In this document: positions 27,747 to 35,533 of the stretch, in pieces | Numbering within the stretch: position 1 is the stretch's first letter | How the letters are laid out: the number at the start of each line of letters is the position of its first letter | Origin: Weissella paramesenteroides ATCC 33313 | Lineage (GTDB): Bacteria > Bacillota > Bacilli > Lactobacillales > Lactobacillaceae | Assembly (NCBI RefSeq): GCF_000160575.1 | Contig: NZ_GG697128.1 | Coordinates: 448,561 to 512,560, forward strand | Length of the DNA stretch: 64,000 nt | Direction of reading: 5' to 3' | Position numbers and translations under genes: made by a program | Notes under the pieces: model-generated | The model's database searches: none | What the model was told of the DNA's origin: nothing | What the model saw: only the letters and a program-made list of their open reading frames with translations

Positions 27747-28235
27747 TTAGCCACGTAAACTATTAGCCATACCCATTAGTAATTTACGCATGAATTGATC
27801 ACCAACAACTAGATACTTAGGATGTGACTTGCGCCGCAACATGGCACCAACTTCACCTTTGGTGACTTTGAAATCTGCTGCTGCCCAAAAACCAAGTAAA
27901 TCTTCAGTTGTATATGCCATGGCAATCTTGATTTTCTTAATTACTACGTTATTAATATCATTATCACGTTGCATGCTATAATCTGGCGCAACTATTGAAC
28001 CATCGGGATTTGTTTTATGTCCTCGCTGAGAAATAATCAATCCATTCATGAACTTTTCTAAATCGTGTCGTGATAATTGTGCATCTCGTGCACTATCTTG
28101 ATCTGGTTTAGCCATAATAGCTAGATATGTTTGCTTATCAAGTACCAGTCCACCTAGTTTGAAAATCGTCATCATATCTTTACTATTAATATTGAAAATA
28201 TACTGTAGTCTTCGAACAATATCGTTATTATGCAT
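27747..28235 (-). CDS. yehS: DUF1456 family protein (YehS-like)
   Basis: Cytoplasmic protein of 162 residues with the two DUF1456 repeats of the YehS family: IVRRLQYIFNINSKDMMTIFKLGG and, in the second half, IKIAMAYTTEDLLGFWAAADFKVTKGEVGAMLRR. The function of the family is unknown. It starts two bases past the rbsK stop and so shares its transcript. Confidence 0.85.
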   Translation of the reverse strand: MHNNDIVRRLQYIFNINSKDMMTIFKLGGLVLDKQTYLAIMAKPDQDSARDAQLSRHDLEKFMNGLIISQRGHKTNPDGSIVAPDYSMQRDNDINNVVIKKIKIAMAYTTEDLLGFWAAADFKVTKGEVGAMLRRKSHPKYLVVGDQFMRKLLMGMANSLRG

Positions 28236-28237
28236 AA

Positions 28238-29161
28238 TTAATGCCGGACTTCCTTCATTTTTTCAAGAGTTGGAATCGATGGTTGTGCGCCAGCTCCTTG
28301 TACCGTCAGTGCAGATGCCGCACTAGCAAAACGAACACTTTCAACAATATTTTTCATATCTGGTGTTAATTTAGTCGCCAGTGCACCAATAAATGTATCC
28401 CCTGCAGCTGTCGTATCGACCGCCTTAACCTTTAAAGCAGGTTCAAAATCACGCTGGCCATTAGCCAGTTGATAGTAGGCACCGCGCTCACCAAGCGTAA
28501 TGATCACATTTTTGGCACCCATTTCTTGCATTTTATTGGAAGCATTAATCATCGATAGGTCATCATTTACTGGAATACCAGTAATAATTTCTGCTTCGGT
28601 TTCGTTCGGCGTAATAAGATCAGTTAACTCCATTAACTCTTTTGGAATTGTTTTACGTCCGGGTGCTGGATTCAAAATTGTCATGACACCCGCTGATTTT
28701 GCAAGTTTAAATGCTTGTAACGTAGCGACGACTGGCGTTTCAAATTGTGCAACCAGTACATCCGAAGATTGAATAGTCTCTTTTGCTTCATCAACGTTTG
28801 TTTCACTAATGCATTGATTAGCGCCTCCTAGAATGAGAATTGTATTATGTGAATCGCTCTCTAATAAGATATATGCTGCCCCAGTACCGACATTAGCAAG
28901 CTGGGCAACATGGGTTGTATCCACACCATCTTCTTTTAGAGCATTCAGCAATAATTCACCATTCTGATCTTGCCCAACAGCACCGATAAAATGTACTTGA
29001 GTACCTAAACGCTGTGCTGCGACTGCTTGATTAGCCCCTTTACCACCAGGTGCAGTGGACGCATCAGACATCGCCATCGTTTCACCTTGTACAGGCAAAT
29101 GATCAATATGTAAAATCGTATCAGAATTCAATGAACCCAATACTGTTACCTTTCTCGTCAT
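28238..29161 (-). CDS. rbsK: Ribokinase
   Basis: PfkB-family sugar kinase of 307 residues. The substrate motif GGKGANQAVAAQRLG is near residue 39, and the anion-hole/catalytic-base motif DTTAAGDTFIGAL is near 248. It converts D-ribose to ribose 5-phosphate, which the downstream-oriented prs could use. The C-terminal alanine-rich QGAGAQPSIPT is typical of RbsK. No ribose transporter is adjacent, so another sugar such as deoxyribose is possible. Confidence 0.88.
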   Translation of the reverse strand: MTRKVTVLGSLNSDTILHIDHLPVQGETMAMSDASTAPGGKGANQAVAAQRLGTQVHFIGAVGQDQNGELLLNALKEDGVDTTHVAQLANVGTGAAYILLESDSHNTILILGGANQCISETNVDEAKETIQSSDVLVAQFETPVVATLQAFKLAKSAGVMTILNPAPGRKTIPKELMELTDLITPNETEAEIITGIPVNDDLSMINASNKMQEMGAKNVIITLGERGAYYQLANGQRDFEPALKVKAVDTTAAGDTFIGALATKLTPDMKNIVESVRFASAASALTVQGAGAQPSIPTLEKMKEVRH

Positions 29162-29197
29162 TCCTCAATCCTCCTAACATGACTATTCACAAAAAAA

Positions 29198-29237
29198 ATT
29201 GTTTATTTTCAGTCAATCTATCTAGAAAATAAACAAT
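29198..29237 (-). terminator. Intrinsic terminator of the aldo/keto reductase gene
   Basis: Perfect 13-bp arms ATTGTTTATTTTC / GAAAATAAACAAT; the minus strand continues TTTTTTT. Confidence 0.85.
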
Positions 29238-29254
29238 TCATTTACATCAAATTT

Positions 29255-30244
29255 TTAACCTTTTAAGATAGCATCAATCTTTGTTAATTCTTCAGCAGAT
29301 AAGGTCATATTATCAGCAACTTTCACATTGTCTAATAAATGATCAACTGAAGAAGCACCAATAACAATTGATGGCACACGTTTATCCCGAAGTAACCAAG
29401 CCATGGCTAGCTGTGCTAAAGTTTGTCCACGATCGGCCGCTACTTTATTCAGAGCATTTAATTTGGCTACCGCACCTTCAGGATCGTCCTTGATAAACGC
29501 ATTGGTACGGTGTAATGGCATGTCTGTTGGAAAACCATTTAAATAGCGATCCGTCAACAAGCCTTCAGCCAATGGCCCATATGCAATCAATCCCGCATGA
29601 TGTTGATCTAAGGTTGCCAACATATCAGTGTCTTCTGCTTCACGATTAAACATATTGTATGACATCTGGTTACCAATGAATGGTGTATGTAACTCATCAA
29701 AGATTTTACTAATTTCTGCCACTTGCTCAGTCGTATAATTAGACACACCAACGTACAATGCTTTTCCCTGACGAACCATTAAGTCTAATGCTTCAGCAGT
29801 TTCACGCAAATTTGTATTTGGATCCCAACGATGCGCATAAAAAATATCCACATAATCTAAATGCATTCGCTGCAATGACAAGTCCAAAGCGGCTGCTAAG
29901 GTCTTTTTACCCGAAAACTGTCCTAGTGGTCCGGGCCACATGTGGTAGCCAGCCTTTGTTGTAATAATTAATTCATTACGGTAAGGATGTAAGTCTTGTT
30001 TATAAACGGCGCCAAATGTTTCTTCTGCTGTACCATCTGATGGGCCGTAATTTGAAGCATTATCAAATGAAAAAATACCATTATCAAAAGCTTTTAACAT
30101 CACTTCTCTTGAATTAGCTAGTGGCTTTTGGTCTCCCAAATTACGCCACAATCCAAATGATAACGCTGGTAAAATCAATCCCGAATCTGCGACCCGGCGA
30201 TATGGCATGACTTCATAACGATTTTCTGCTGCTGCATAGACCAT
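29255..30244 (-). CDS. Aldo/keto reductase, YghZ-like
   Basis: NADPH-dependent TIM-barrel oxidoreductase of 329 residues. It resembles YghZ (L-glyceraldehyde 3-phosphate reductase), seen in YRRVADSGLILPALSFGLW at the start, FDNASNYGPSDG (catalytic Tyr) and DYVDIFYAHRWD. Lys of the tetrad lies in TTKAGYHMWPG. The ATG follows GGGGGTACC. It is 33 bases after prs on the same strand; methylglyoxal or other aldehyde detoxification is plausible. Confidence 0.85.
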   Translation of the reverse strand: MVYAAAENRYEVMPYRRVADSGLILPALSFGLWRNLGDQKPLANSREVMLKAFDNGIFSFDNASNYGPSDGTAEETFGAVYKQDLHPYRNELIITTKAGYHMWPGPLGQFSGKKTLAAALDLSLQRMHLDYVDIFYAHRWDPNTNLRETAEALDLMVRQGKALYVGVSNYTTEQVAEISKIFDELHTPFIGNQMSYNMFNREAEDTDMLATLDQHHAGLIAYGPLAEGLLTDRYLNGFPTDMPLHRTNAFIKDDPEGAVAKLNALNKVAADRGQTLAQLAMAWLLRDKRVPSIVIGASSVDHLLDNVKVADNMTLSAEELTKIDAILKG

Positions 30245-30277
30245 TACGGTACCCCCTAAATTTCAATTTGATTAAGA

Positions 30278-31249
30278 TTATAGATTTACTTCTGGTTTGT
30301 TATTTGAACGTAGTAGCACATCAATTTGTTTGTGCTCATGAATACGACGAATTGCCTCAGCAAACAAAGGCGCAACAGATAGTGTTGTAAATTTTGAACT
30401 CTGCTTTTCTTCAGGGATGCGTAAAGTATCTGTGAAAATCAGACGTTCGATATTCTTATCAGCCGCCAAATTTTCAGCTGCCTGTCCAGACAGAACTGGG
30501 TGAGTTGCTGCAACATAGACTTCAGTTGCACCATTAGCTAGTAGCGCCTTAGCTGTCATTTGCACACGATAACCAGTATCAACGATGTCATCAACAATAA
30601 TGGCCCGATGCCCCTTCACGTCACCAACAATTGCATCAGCAGACGTTGGGTCAGACATGGCAACATTGTCATTGACAATTCCCCATGGTGCGCCAAGTAA
30701 ATCAGCAAACTTACGTGCGCGACCAGCACCAGTATGGTCAGGAGAGACAACCACCAAGTCGTCTGTCAAATTGCGACTATAGAAATAATCTGTTAACAGT
30801 GGTGCCGCCTGCAAATGGTCAACTGGAATATCAAAAAAGCCTTGCAATTGTGCAGCATGTAGATCCATTGAAACAACCCGATCAACACCGTTCATTTCAA
30901 TAAGTGAAGCAACCATTTTAGCAGTGATTGGCTCGCGTGATTTTGCTTTGCGATCTTGCCGAGCGTAACCCAAATAAGGAATAACCAGTGTGATTTGTCC
31001 CGCAGATGCACGTCTCAGCGCATCAACAACAATCATCATTTCCATAAATGCATCATTAACCTCTTCAGCAATCGGTGCGATGACATACACATCGTCGCCA
31101 CGAATACTCTCTAATATTCGCTCATATATTTCACCATCCGCAAAGCGCTTGATATCTAGTTGCGTTAACGGCATATGTAATTCTTCTGCCACTGCATTTG
31201 CTAGTTCATGATTAGCAGTTAACCCTAACAACTTTATTTGAGATTCCAC
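30278..31249 (-). CDS. prs: Ribose-phosphate pyrophosphokinase
   Basis: Makes PRPP from ribose 5-phosphate and ATP; 323 residues, matching the family's usual size. It shows RFADGEIYERI, DLHAAQLQGFF and the PRPP loop VDDIVDTGYRV. The start is GTG at 31249, because GGAGGAG lies 5 bases upstream; a longer GTG-initiated reading adds 13 residues not found in Prs. The product feeds purine, pyrimidine, NAD, histidine and tryptophan synthesis. Confidence 0.93.
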   Translation of the reverse strand: MESQIKLLGLTANHELANAVAEELHMPLTQLDIKRFADGEIYERILESIRGDDVYVIAPIAEEVNDAFMEMMIVVDALRRASAGQITLVIPYLGYARQDRKAKSREPITAKMVASLIEMNGVDRVVSMDLHAAQLQGFFDIPVDHLQAAPLLTDYFYSRNLTDDLVVVSPDHTGAGRARKFADLLGAPWGIVNDNVAMSDPTSADAIVGDVKGHRAIIVDDIVDTGYRVQMTAKALLANGATEVYVAATHPVLSGQAAENLAADKNIERLIFTDTLRIPEEKQSSKFTTLSVAPLFAEAIRRIHEHKQIDVLLRSNNKPEVNL

Positions 31250-31380
31250 GAGTGAACTCCTCCATTTCTCACCATCAACTGTCGTCACATCTATTTTAAC
31301 AAAATATAGTTCTTTACGATATCCTTTATACGATTATCTGCCCCTATTATGCATTGCATTATCGGTACAATATAATTTAT

Positions 31381-31409
31381 TTGCAAATTTATAATATTAC
31401 TATTATACT
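31381..31409 (+). promoter_or_regulatory. Promoter of the TPP riboswitch-ykoEDC unit
   Basis: TTGCAA, 17-base spacer, TATACT; transcription would start about 7 bases later, just before the riboswitch P1 stem. Confidence 0.7.
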
Positions 31410-31422
31410 TGGATAAGCGAAT

Positions 31423-31507
31423 CAAACAAGCTGGGGTGCCATAAAGCTGGCTGAGATAATACCCATAGAACCTGAGCAAGGTAATGTTGCTAGGGAGCTT
31501 GGTTTGT
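31423..31507 (+). promoter_or_regulatory. TPP riboswitch (THI element)
   Basis: All conserved blocks are in order: GGGGTGCC, GGCTGAGATAATACCC and GAACCTGAGC, followed by GTAATGTTGCTAGGGAGC. P1 is formed by CAAACAAGCT with AGCTTGGTTTG. It lies directly before an intrinsic terminator and ykoE, so thiamine pyrophosphate would shut down thiamine-precursor uptake by transcription termination. Confidence 0.95.
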
Positions 31508-31527
31508 TTACCATGACAGTAAACGAA

Positions 31528-31574
31528 CCCCAGTATCGGTGTGTACAAACACCATTGATACTGGGGCTTTTTTT
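31528..31574 (+). terminator. Riboswitch-controlled terminator
   Basis: CCCCAGTATC / GATACTGGGG arms followed by CTTTTTTT, 21 bases after the TPP aptamer and before the ykoE ribosome site. Confidence 0.88.
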
Positions 31575-31632
31575 GTTACCAAAGCTTCAGCGATTCGATA
31601 ACATTTTATTTTTAAGGAGGTTTGCAATTATT

Positions 31633-32196
31633 ATGCAAACAGTTAATGAATCAAAGGTTAAGTGGTCACTACGCGATGTGATTTTCTTAGCAATCATCGC
31701 AATTTTTTTCGGTGTTATTTTTGAATTATGGAGTGCGGCTTATTATGCGGTCGCTGCTACCCCGCTAAAACCCTACGCGAATGATTTAACTTTAGGTGTT
31801 TGGTTGATGGCTGGACCATTAGCAGGTGCGATTCTACAAAAAGTTGGTAGTTCAACAATTGGTGAGGTACTAGCCGCTGCTGTTGAAATGCTACTATTCT
31901 CAAGTTGGGGCGCTGCCAACTTAATTTCTGGCTTTGTACAAGGAATTGGGACAGAATTGGGATTTGCTGCAACTGGCTACAAGAACTGGGATAAACTAGG
32001 TCTTGCCCTTTCTGTATTGACCACAACAATTGTCACGTTCATTTGGGATCTATTTAATAGTGGTTATGCCGATTATAAGCCAGGAATGATGATTACCCTA
32101 TTCATTATTCGTTTGATTTCTGCCGGTTTCTTTGGTGGTGTGTTAGTTTACTACATCAAAAAACTTGTGACAAAGTCTGGATTACTAAAACGTTAA
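31633..32196 (+). CDS. ykoE: ECF transporter substrate-binding subunit YkoE (thiamine/HMP)
   Basis: Membrane S component of 187 residues with about five or six helices (for example FLAIIAIFFGVIFELWSAAYYAV). YkoE-type ECF transporters import hydroxymethylpyrimidine or thiamine. The assignment is supported by the upstream TPP riboswitch and the following duplicated ATPase and T subunit. The start at 31633 is chosen because AAGGAGG lies 12 bases before it; the longer reading would translate the terminator. Confidence 0.92.
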   Translation: MQTVNESKVKWSLRDVIFLAIIAIFFGVIFELWSAAYYAVAATPLKPYANDLTLGVWLMAGPLAGAILQKVGSSTIGEVLAAAVEMLLFSSWGAANLISGFVQGIGTELGFAATGYKNWDKLGLALSVLTTTIVTFIWDLFNSGYADYKPGMMITLFIIRLISAGFFGGVLVYYIKKLVTKSGLLKR

Positions 32197-32200
32197 GCTC

Positions 32201-33616
32201 ATGACAAAACTACAAGTTGACAATTTAAGTTTTGCTTACGAGGCTGACCAACCTAATGTATTAAATCAGATAAATTGGATTCCTGAAGAAGGTTCATTTA
32301 ATCTATTAATTGGTCCGTCAGGTTCAGGAAAATCAACATTGCTTAAGGCAATGGCTGGTCTATTACCAAAATTTGGTGGTGTCATCACTGCTGGTAACGT
32401 CTTTTTAAATGACGAACCGATTCAGCCGCTGGCCCCTTTTGAAAGAGCTAAGCGCATCGCCATGCTCTTTCAAAATCCGGACCGCCAATTTGCCATGCGC
32501 ACTGCACGCTTGCAATTAGTGTTTGCTTTAGAAAATTTGCAGTTGCCAATTGATACAATTAATCAGCGCGTCGCTTTAGCAATTAACGCCTTACATCTCG
32601 AGCAAATTGCTGACCAAGATTTATTAACATTATCAGGTGGTGAAAAACAACGAGTTGCCCTAGCAATCATCCTAGCAATGGATAGTGATATCGTGTTACT
32701 TGATGAACCATTTGCTAGTGTTGATCCAACTGCACGTTTAGCCTTATTAACTGATTTAAAGAAAATGCAATTAGAGCAACATAAGACAATCATTATCTCT
32801 GATCACGACTTATCAGGTTATCAAGAATTGGTTGATCATCTATTTGCTATCGATACGGCTTCAGGTACATTGCATCAACAACCACTTTCAAAACTGTTTG
32901 ATTTACCGGAGCAAACCCCTTTTTATGGTTTGCCCCATTCAAACGGTCCCTTAGGTTGGCAAGATTTAACACTAACCGTTGGCAAAAGTCGTCAATTGCT
33001 AAAAAATAGTAACTTTACATTACCAACTGGACAAATTGGTCTCTTATCAGGTGCAAATGGGATTGGAAAGTCAACGCTTTTCAAAGCACTAAGTCACCAG
33101 GTCAAATATACTGGGCAAGTGACTTGGCATAATGAGGATACAACCAAAATTAAACTAAAAAATTGGGCAAAAAAAGTTGCTTTGATTTTCCAATCAGCTA
33201 GTGATCAATTTGTTACAATGACCGTGCAAGAGGAAATCACGTTGTCACAGCAACATGGTTTAGCAGCGGCTTATTGGTCAGAAGAACAGATTCAATCAGC
33301 TTTAAAAAGCCTAAATTTAAACCATCTAACTGAACACGTTGTTTATCAATTATCTGGTGGTCAACAAAAAAAGTTACAGGTGCTTAGCATGCTTATCATG
33401 GGACAACCGATTCTATTATTGGACGAACCATTAGCAGGTCTTGATATTGATTCAGTACAAGCAGTTATGCAACTAATCAGTGATAGCATTCAAGCAACAA
33501 ACCAGAGTGTTTTGATGATATCGCACCAACGTTCTGGTTTGGCTGATTTTATTGATTACGAGTTGGTTTTTAAAAATCAAGCTTTACACCTTGTTGGGGA
33601 GGCACCAAATGCTTAA
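32201..33616 (+). CDS. ykoD: ECF transporter double ATPase YkoD
   Basis: Fused pair of ABC ATPase domains, 471 residues. Domain 1 has Walker A GPSGSGKSTLL near residue 39, signature LSGGEKQR and Walker B IVLLDEPF. Domain 2 has GANGIGKSTLF near 286, LSGGQQKK and ILLLDEPLAG. It energises YkoE/YkoC. No strong ribosome site is visible; the start is 4 bases after the ykoE stop, so coupling is likely. Confidence 0.92.
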   Translation: MTKLQVDNLSFAYEADQPNVLNQINWIPEEGSFNLLIGPSGSGKSTLLKAMAGLLPKFGGVITAGNVFLNDEPIQPLAPFERAKRIAMLFQNPDRQFAMRTARLQLVFALENLQLPIDTINQRVALAINALHLEQIADQDLLTLSGGEKQRVALAIILAMDSDIVLLDEPFASVDPTARLALLTDLKKMQLEQHKTIIISDHDLSGYQELVDHLFAIDTASGTLHQQPLSKLFDLPEQTPFYGLPHSNGPLGWQDLTLTVGKSRQLLKNSNFTLPTGQIGLLSGANGIGKSTLFKALSHQVKYTGQVTWHNEDTTKIKLKNWAKKVALIFQSASDQFVTMTVQEEITLSQQHGLAAAYWSEEQIQSALKSLNLNHLTEHVVYQLSGGQQKKLQVLSMLIMGQPILLLDEPLAGLDIDSVQAVMQLISDSIQATNQSVLMISHQRSGLADFIDYELVFKNQALHLVGEAPNA

Positions 33617-34277
33617 ATTAAATCCAACCATTCTCGTTGCAATTATGCTAGGAATTGGTATTGAAACATCATTCGTTCGTTCTGTCATTCTCAATGGCGT
33701 CGTTGCATTAATTAGCCTGATTTATCTATTAATACAACGACCAAATTTAAAGGTTATTGGTTTGATGTTACTAATTTCAATTCCGGTCGCCTTTGGAACC
33801 TGGTGGTCATTTATTGCCTTTGGTACTGGTGATACCCATCACCTCGCCCTTGTTTATGCCACTCGTTTATATGCCTACTTACTTTTGGGTGCAGCAGTCA
33901 CTTTGACTGTCAAAGTTAAAGATCTACTTTTCAGCCTAAATCAACATGCAAAATTATCTAATACTTTTACATACGGCTTATTAGCTGCATTTAATTTAGT
34001 ACCCCGTGTTAGACGACAGGTACAAATTATTCGGTACGCTGGTGCCTTACGTGGCATCACCTATCACTTATGGCAGCCACAAATTTACTTTAAAGCCATT
34101 CTGAGTGCATTACATTGGTCAGATGATTTAGCAATTGCCATGACCTCTCATGGTTTTTCAGAAGGTTTTCCAAGGACACAAACCTTCCAAGAACACTTAC
34201 CAAAATGGCAATGGGGTCTTGCCTTTCTATTAGTGCTCGCCTACTTTATTGTCGCTATTGTGATAAAACCTTGGTAA
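33609..34277 (+). CDS. ykoC: ECF transporter T component YkoC
   Basis: Membrane coupling subunit (EcfT family), 222 residues with about five helices and a cytoplasmic coupling region containing VRRQVQIIRYAGALRG. It starts inside the 3' end of ykoD (8-base overlap) behind GGGGAGGC. It completes the thiamine-precursor transporter. Confidence 0.88.
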   Translation: MLKLNPTILVAIMLGIGIETSFVRSVILNGVVALISLIYLLIQRPNLKVIGLMLLISIPVAFGTWWSFIAFGTGDTHHLALVYATRLYAYLLLGAAVTLTVKVKDLLFSLNQHAKLSNTFTYGLLAAFNLVPRVRRQVQIIRYAGALRGITYHLWQPQIYFKAILSALHWSDDLAIAMTSHGFSEGFPRTQTFQEHLPKWQWGLAFLLVLAYFIVAIVIKPW

Positions 34278-34295
34278 TAAAAAAATAGCTATACA

Positions 34296-34343
34296 AAATA
34301 CGCACCATGCGACTGACTTTACAGTAACAAGGTGCGTATTTTT
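34296..34343. terminator. Bidirectional terminator between ykoC and the amidohydrolase gene
   Basis: AAAATACGCACC / GGTGCGTATTTTT arms with A-rich and T-rich flanks, serving converging units. Confidence 0.85.
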
Positions 34344-34354
34344 AGTCTTAAAAA

Positions 34355-35518
34355 TCAGTTAATCAATTTTCCAAATTTATACACAGTTTTCGGATATTGC
34401 AGAACCTTTATATTCGCCAATGGATTTTCGTCCAAAACGATAAAATCAGCCATAAAACCAGGTGCTATTTTCCCAACATGGTCATCAATTCTCAAAGCTT
34501 TTGCAGCACTACTAGTTGCCGCCAAAAGAGCATCTCCAGAAGTTAATCCGAGTGACGTCATCTTTTCAAGTTCCTTTGTTGAGCCATCATCAAAATTATT
34601 AAAAGGCGTACCGGCATCAGTCCCCATCACAACTCTTACTCCCGCTTTTATGGCTTTTGCAATACTATGACGATGGGCTATCAATACATCTTCATTCTTG
34701 TCATACATCCATTTGACAATATCTTCCTTATGATCATGAATCGCATCTGGTGCAGAAAGGGTTGGGACAATTGGCGTATCTGTTTCTAACAGCATATCAA
34801 TTGCCTCATCATCCAAGTAAATAGCGTGCTCGATTGAATCTACACCTGCTTTAATTGCGTTTTTTATCCCCTGATTACCTTGTGCATGTGCTGCTACAGG
34901 TATGCCATAGTTATGTGCTTCCTCGACAGCCGTTGCTAATTCACTAACACTAAATTGTACGTTTCCAGGTACCTCTTGATCATTGCTTGTAACCCCGCCA
35001 GTCGCCATCAACTTTATGTTTTTAGCACCTTGTTTTATTAACTGACGTGTAGCCTTACGTACCTCATCCATACCATCCACTTCTTTACCAATGACTCCTG
35101 CGCCATGCCCACCAGTGATTGTTAGCGCAGCACCACTGGCAATAATATTTGGTCCTTCTATAACATGCTGTTTAATCAATTTCGCTAATTTAATATCAAT
35201 ATTGTTTGCTGCCCCAACTTCTCTGATAGTCGTTACACCATCTGATAACAATTCATGTAAATGTTTTATAGCATAAATTGTTAATTCTGCTTCATTTGTA
35301 ATGGTTGTCAGTTGTTTTTTATCATTTGCAGTTAAATCTGAAATATGTGTGTGGGCATTAATTAAACCAGGAATGACAAACTTACCAGATAAACTAACAA
35401 CCTGAGAATAATTGTCATTAATTGTAAAGTAACCCGATTCTGTATCGACCGTAAAGTCTGCTTCTTTAAATTCACCTGCTATAAAAATCTCTCCATTAAT
35501 AAACTTTACTTTTGTCAT
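34355..35518 (-). CDS. Metal-dependent amidohydrolase (imidazolonepropionase/prolidase-like)
   Basis: TIM-barrel amidohydrolase of 387 residues. Metal ligands are visible in GLINAHTHISD, the probable bridging Lys in NIKLMATGG, then VAAHAQG, SIEHAIYLDD and VMGTDAGTPF. Related enzymes include Xaa-Pro/Xaa-Arg dipeptidases. No secretion signal is seen. It is the second gene after a peptide-binding protein, 15 bases apart, which favours hydrolysis of an imported peptide or N-acyl amino acid. Substrate is not determined by sequence. Confidence 0.82.
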   Translation of the reverse strand: MTKVKFINGEIFIAGEFKEADFTVDTESGYFTINDNYSQVVSLSGKFVIPGLINAHTHISDLTANDKKQLTTITNEAELTIYAIKHLHELLSDGVTTIREVGAANNIDIKLAKLIKQHVIEGPNIIASGAALTITGGHGAGVIGKEVDGMDEVRKATRQLIKQGAKNIKLMATGGVTSNDQEVPGNVQFSVSELATAVEEAHNYGIPVAAHAQGNQGIKNAIKAGVDSIEHAIYLDDEAIDMLLETDTPIVPTLSAPDAIHDHKEDIVKWMYDKNEDVLIAHRHSIAKAIKAGVRVVMGTDAGTPFNNFDDGSTKELEKMTSLGLTSGDALLAATSSAAKALRIDDHVGKIAPGFMADFIVLDENPLANIKVLQYPKTVYKFGKLIN

Positions 35519-35533
35519 GTCTCATATCTCCCT

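Larger units (their letters stand above)
31250..31632. other. Divergent intergenic region between prs and ykoE
   Basis: These 383 bases contain the prs leader, the plus-strand ykoE promoter, a TPP riboswitch and an intrinsic terminator. No further gene was seen. Confidence 0.85.

Noticed and set aside
31504..31632. Upstream extension of ykoE by 43 codons
   Set aside because: It would translate through the riboswitch terminator and its T-run; AAGGAGG before 31633 marks the start.
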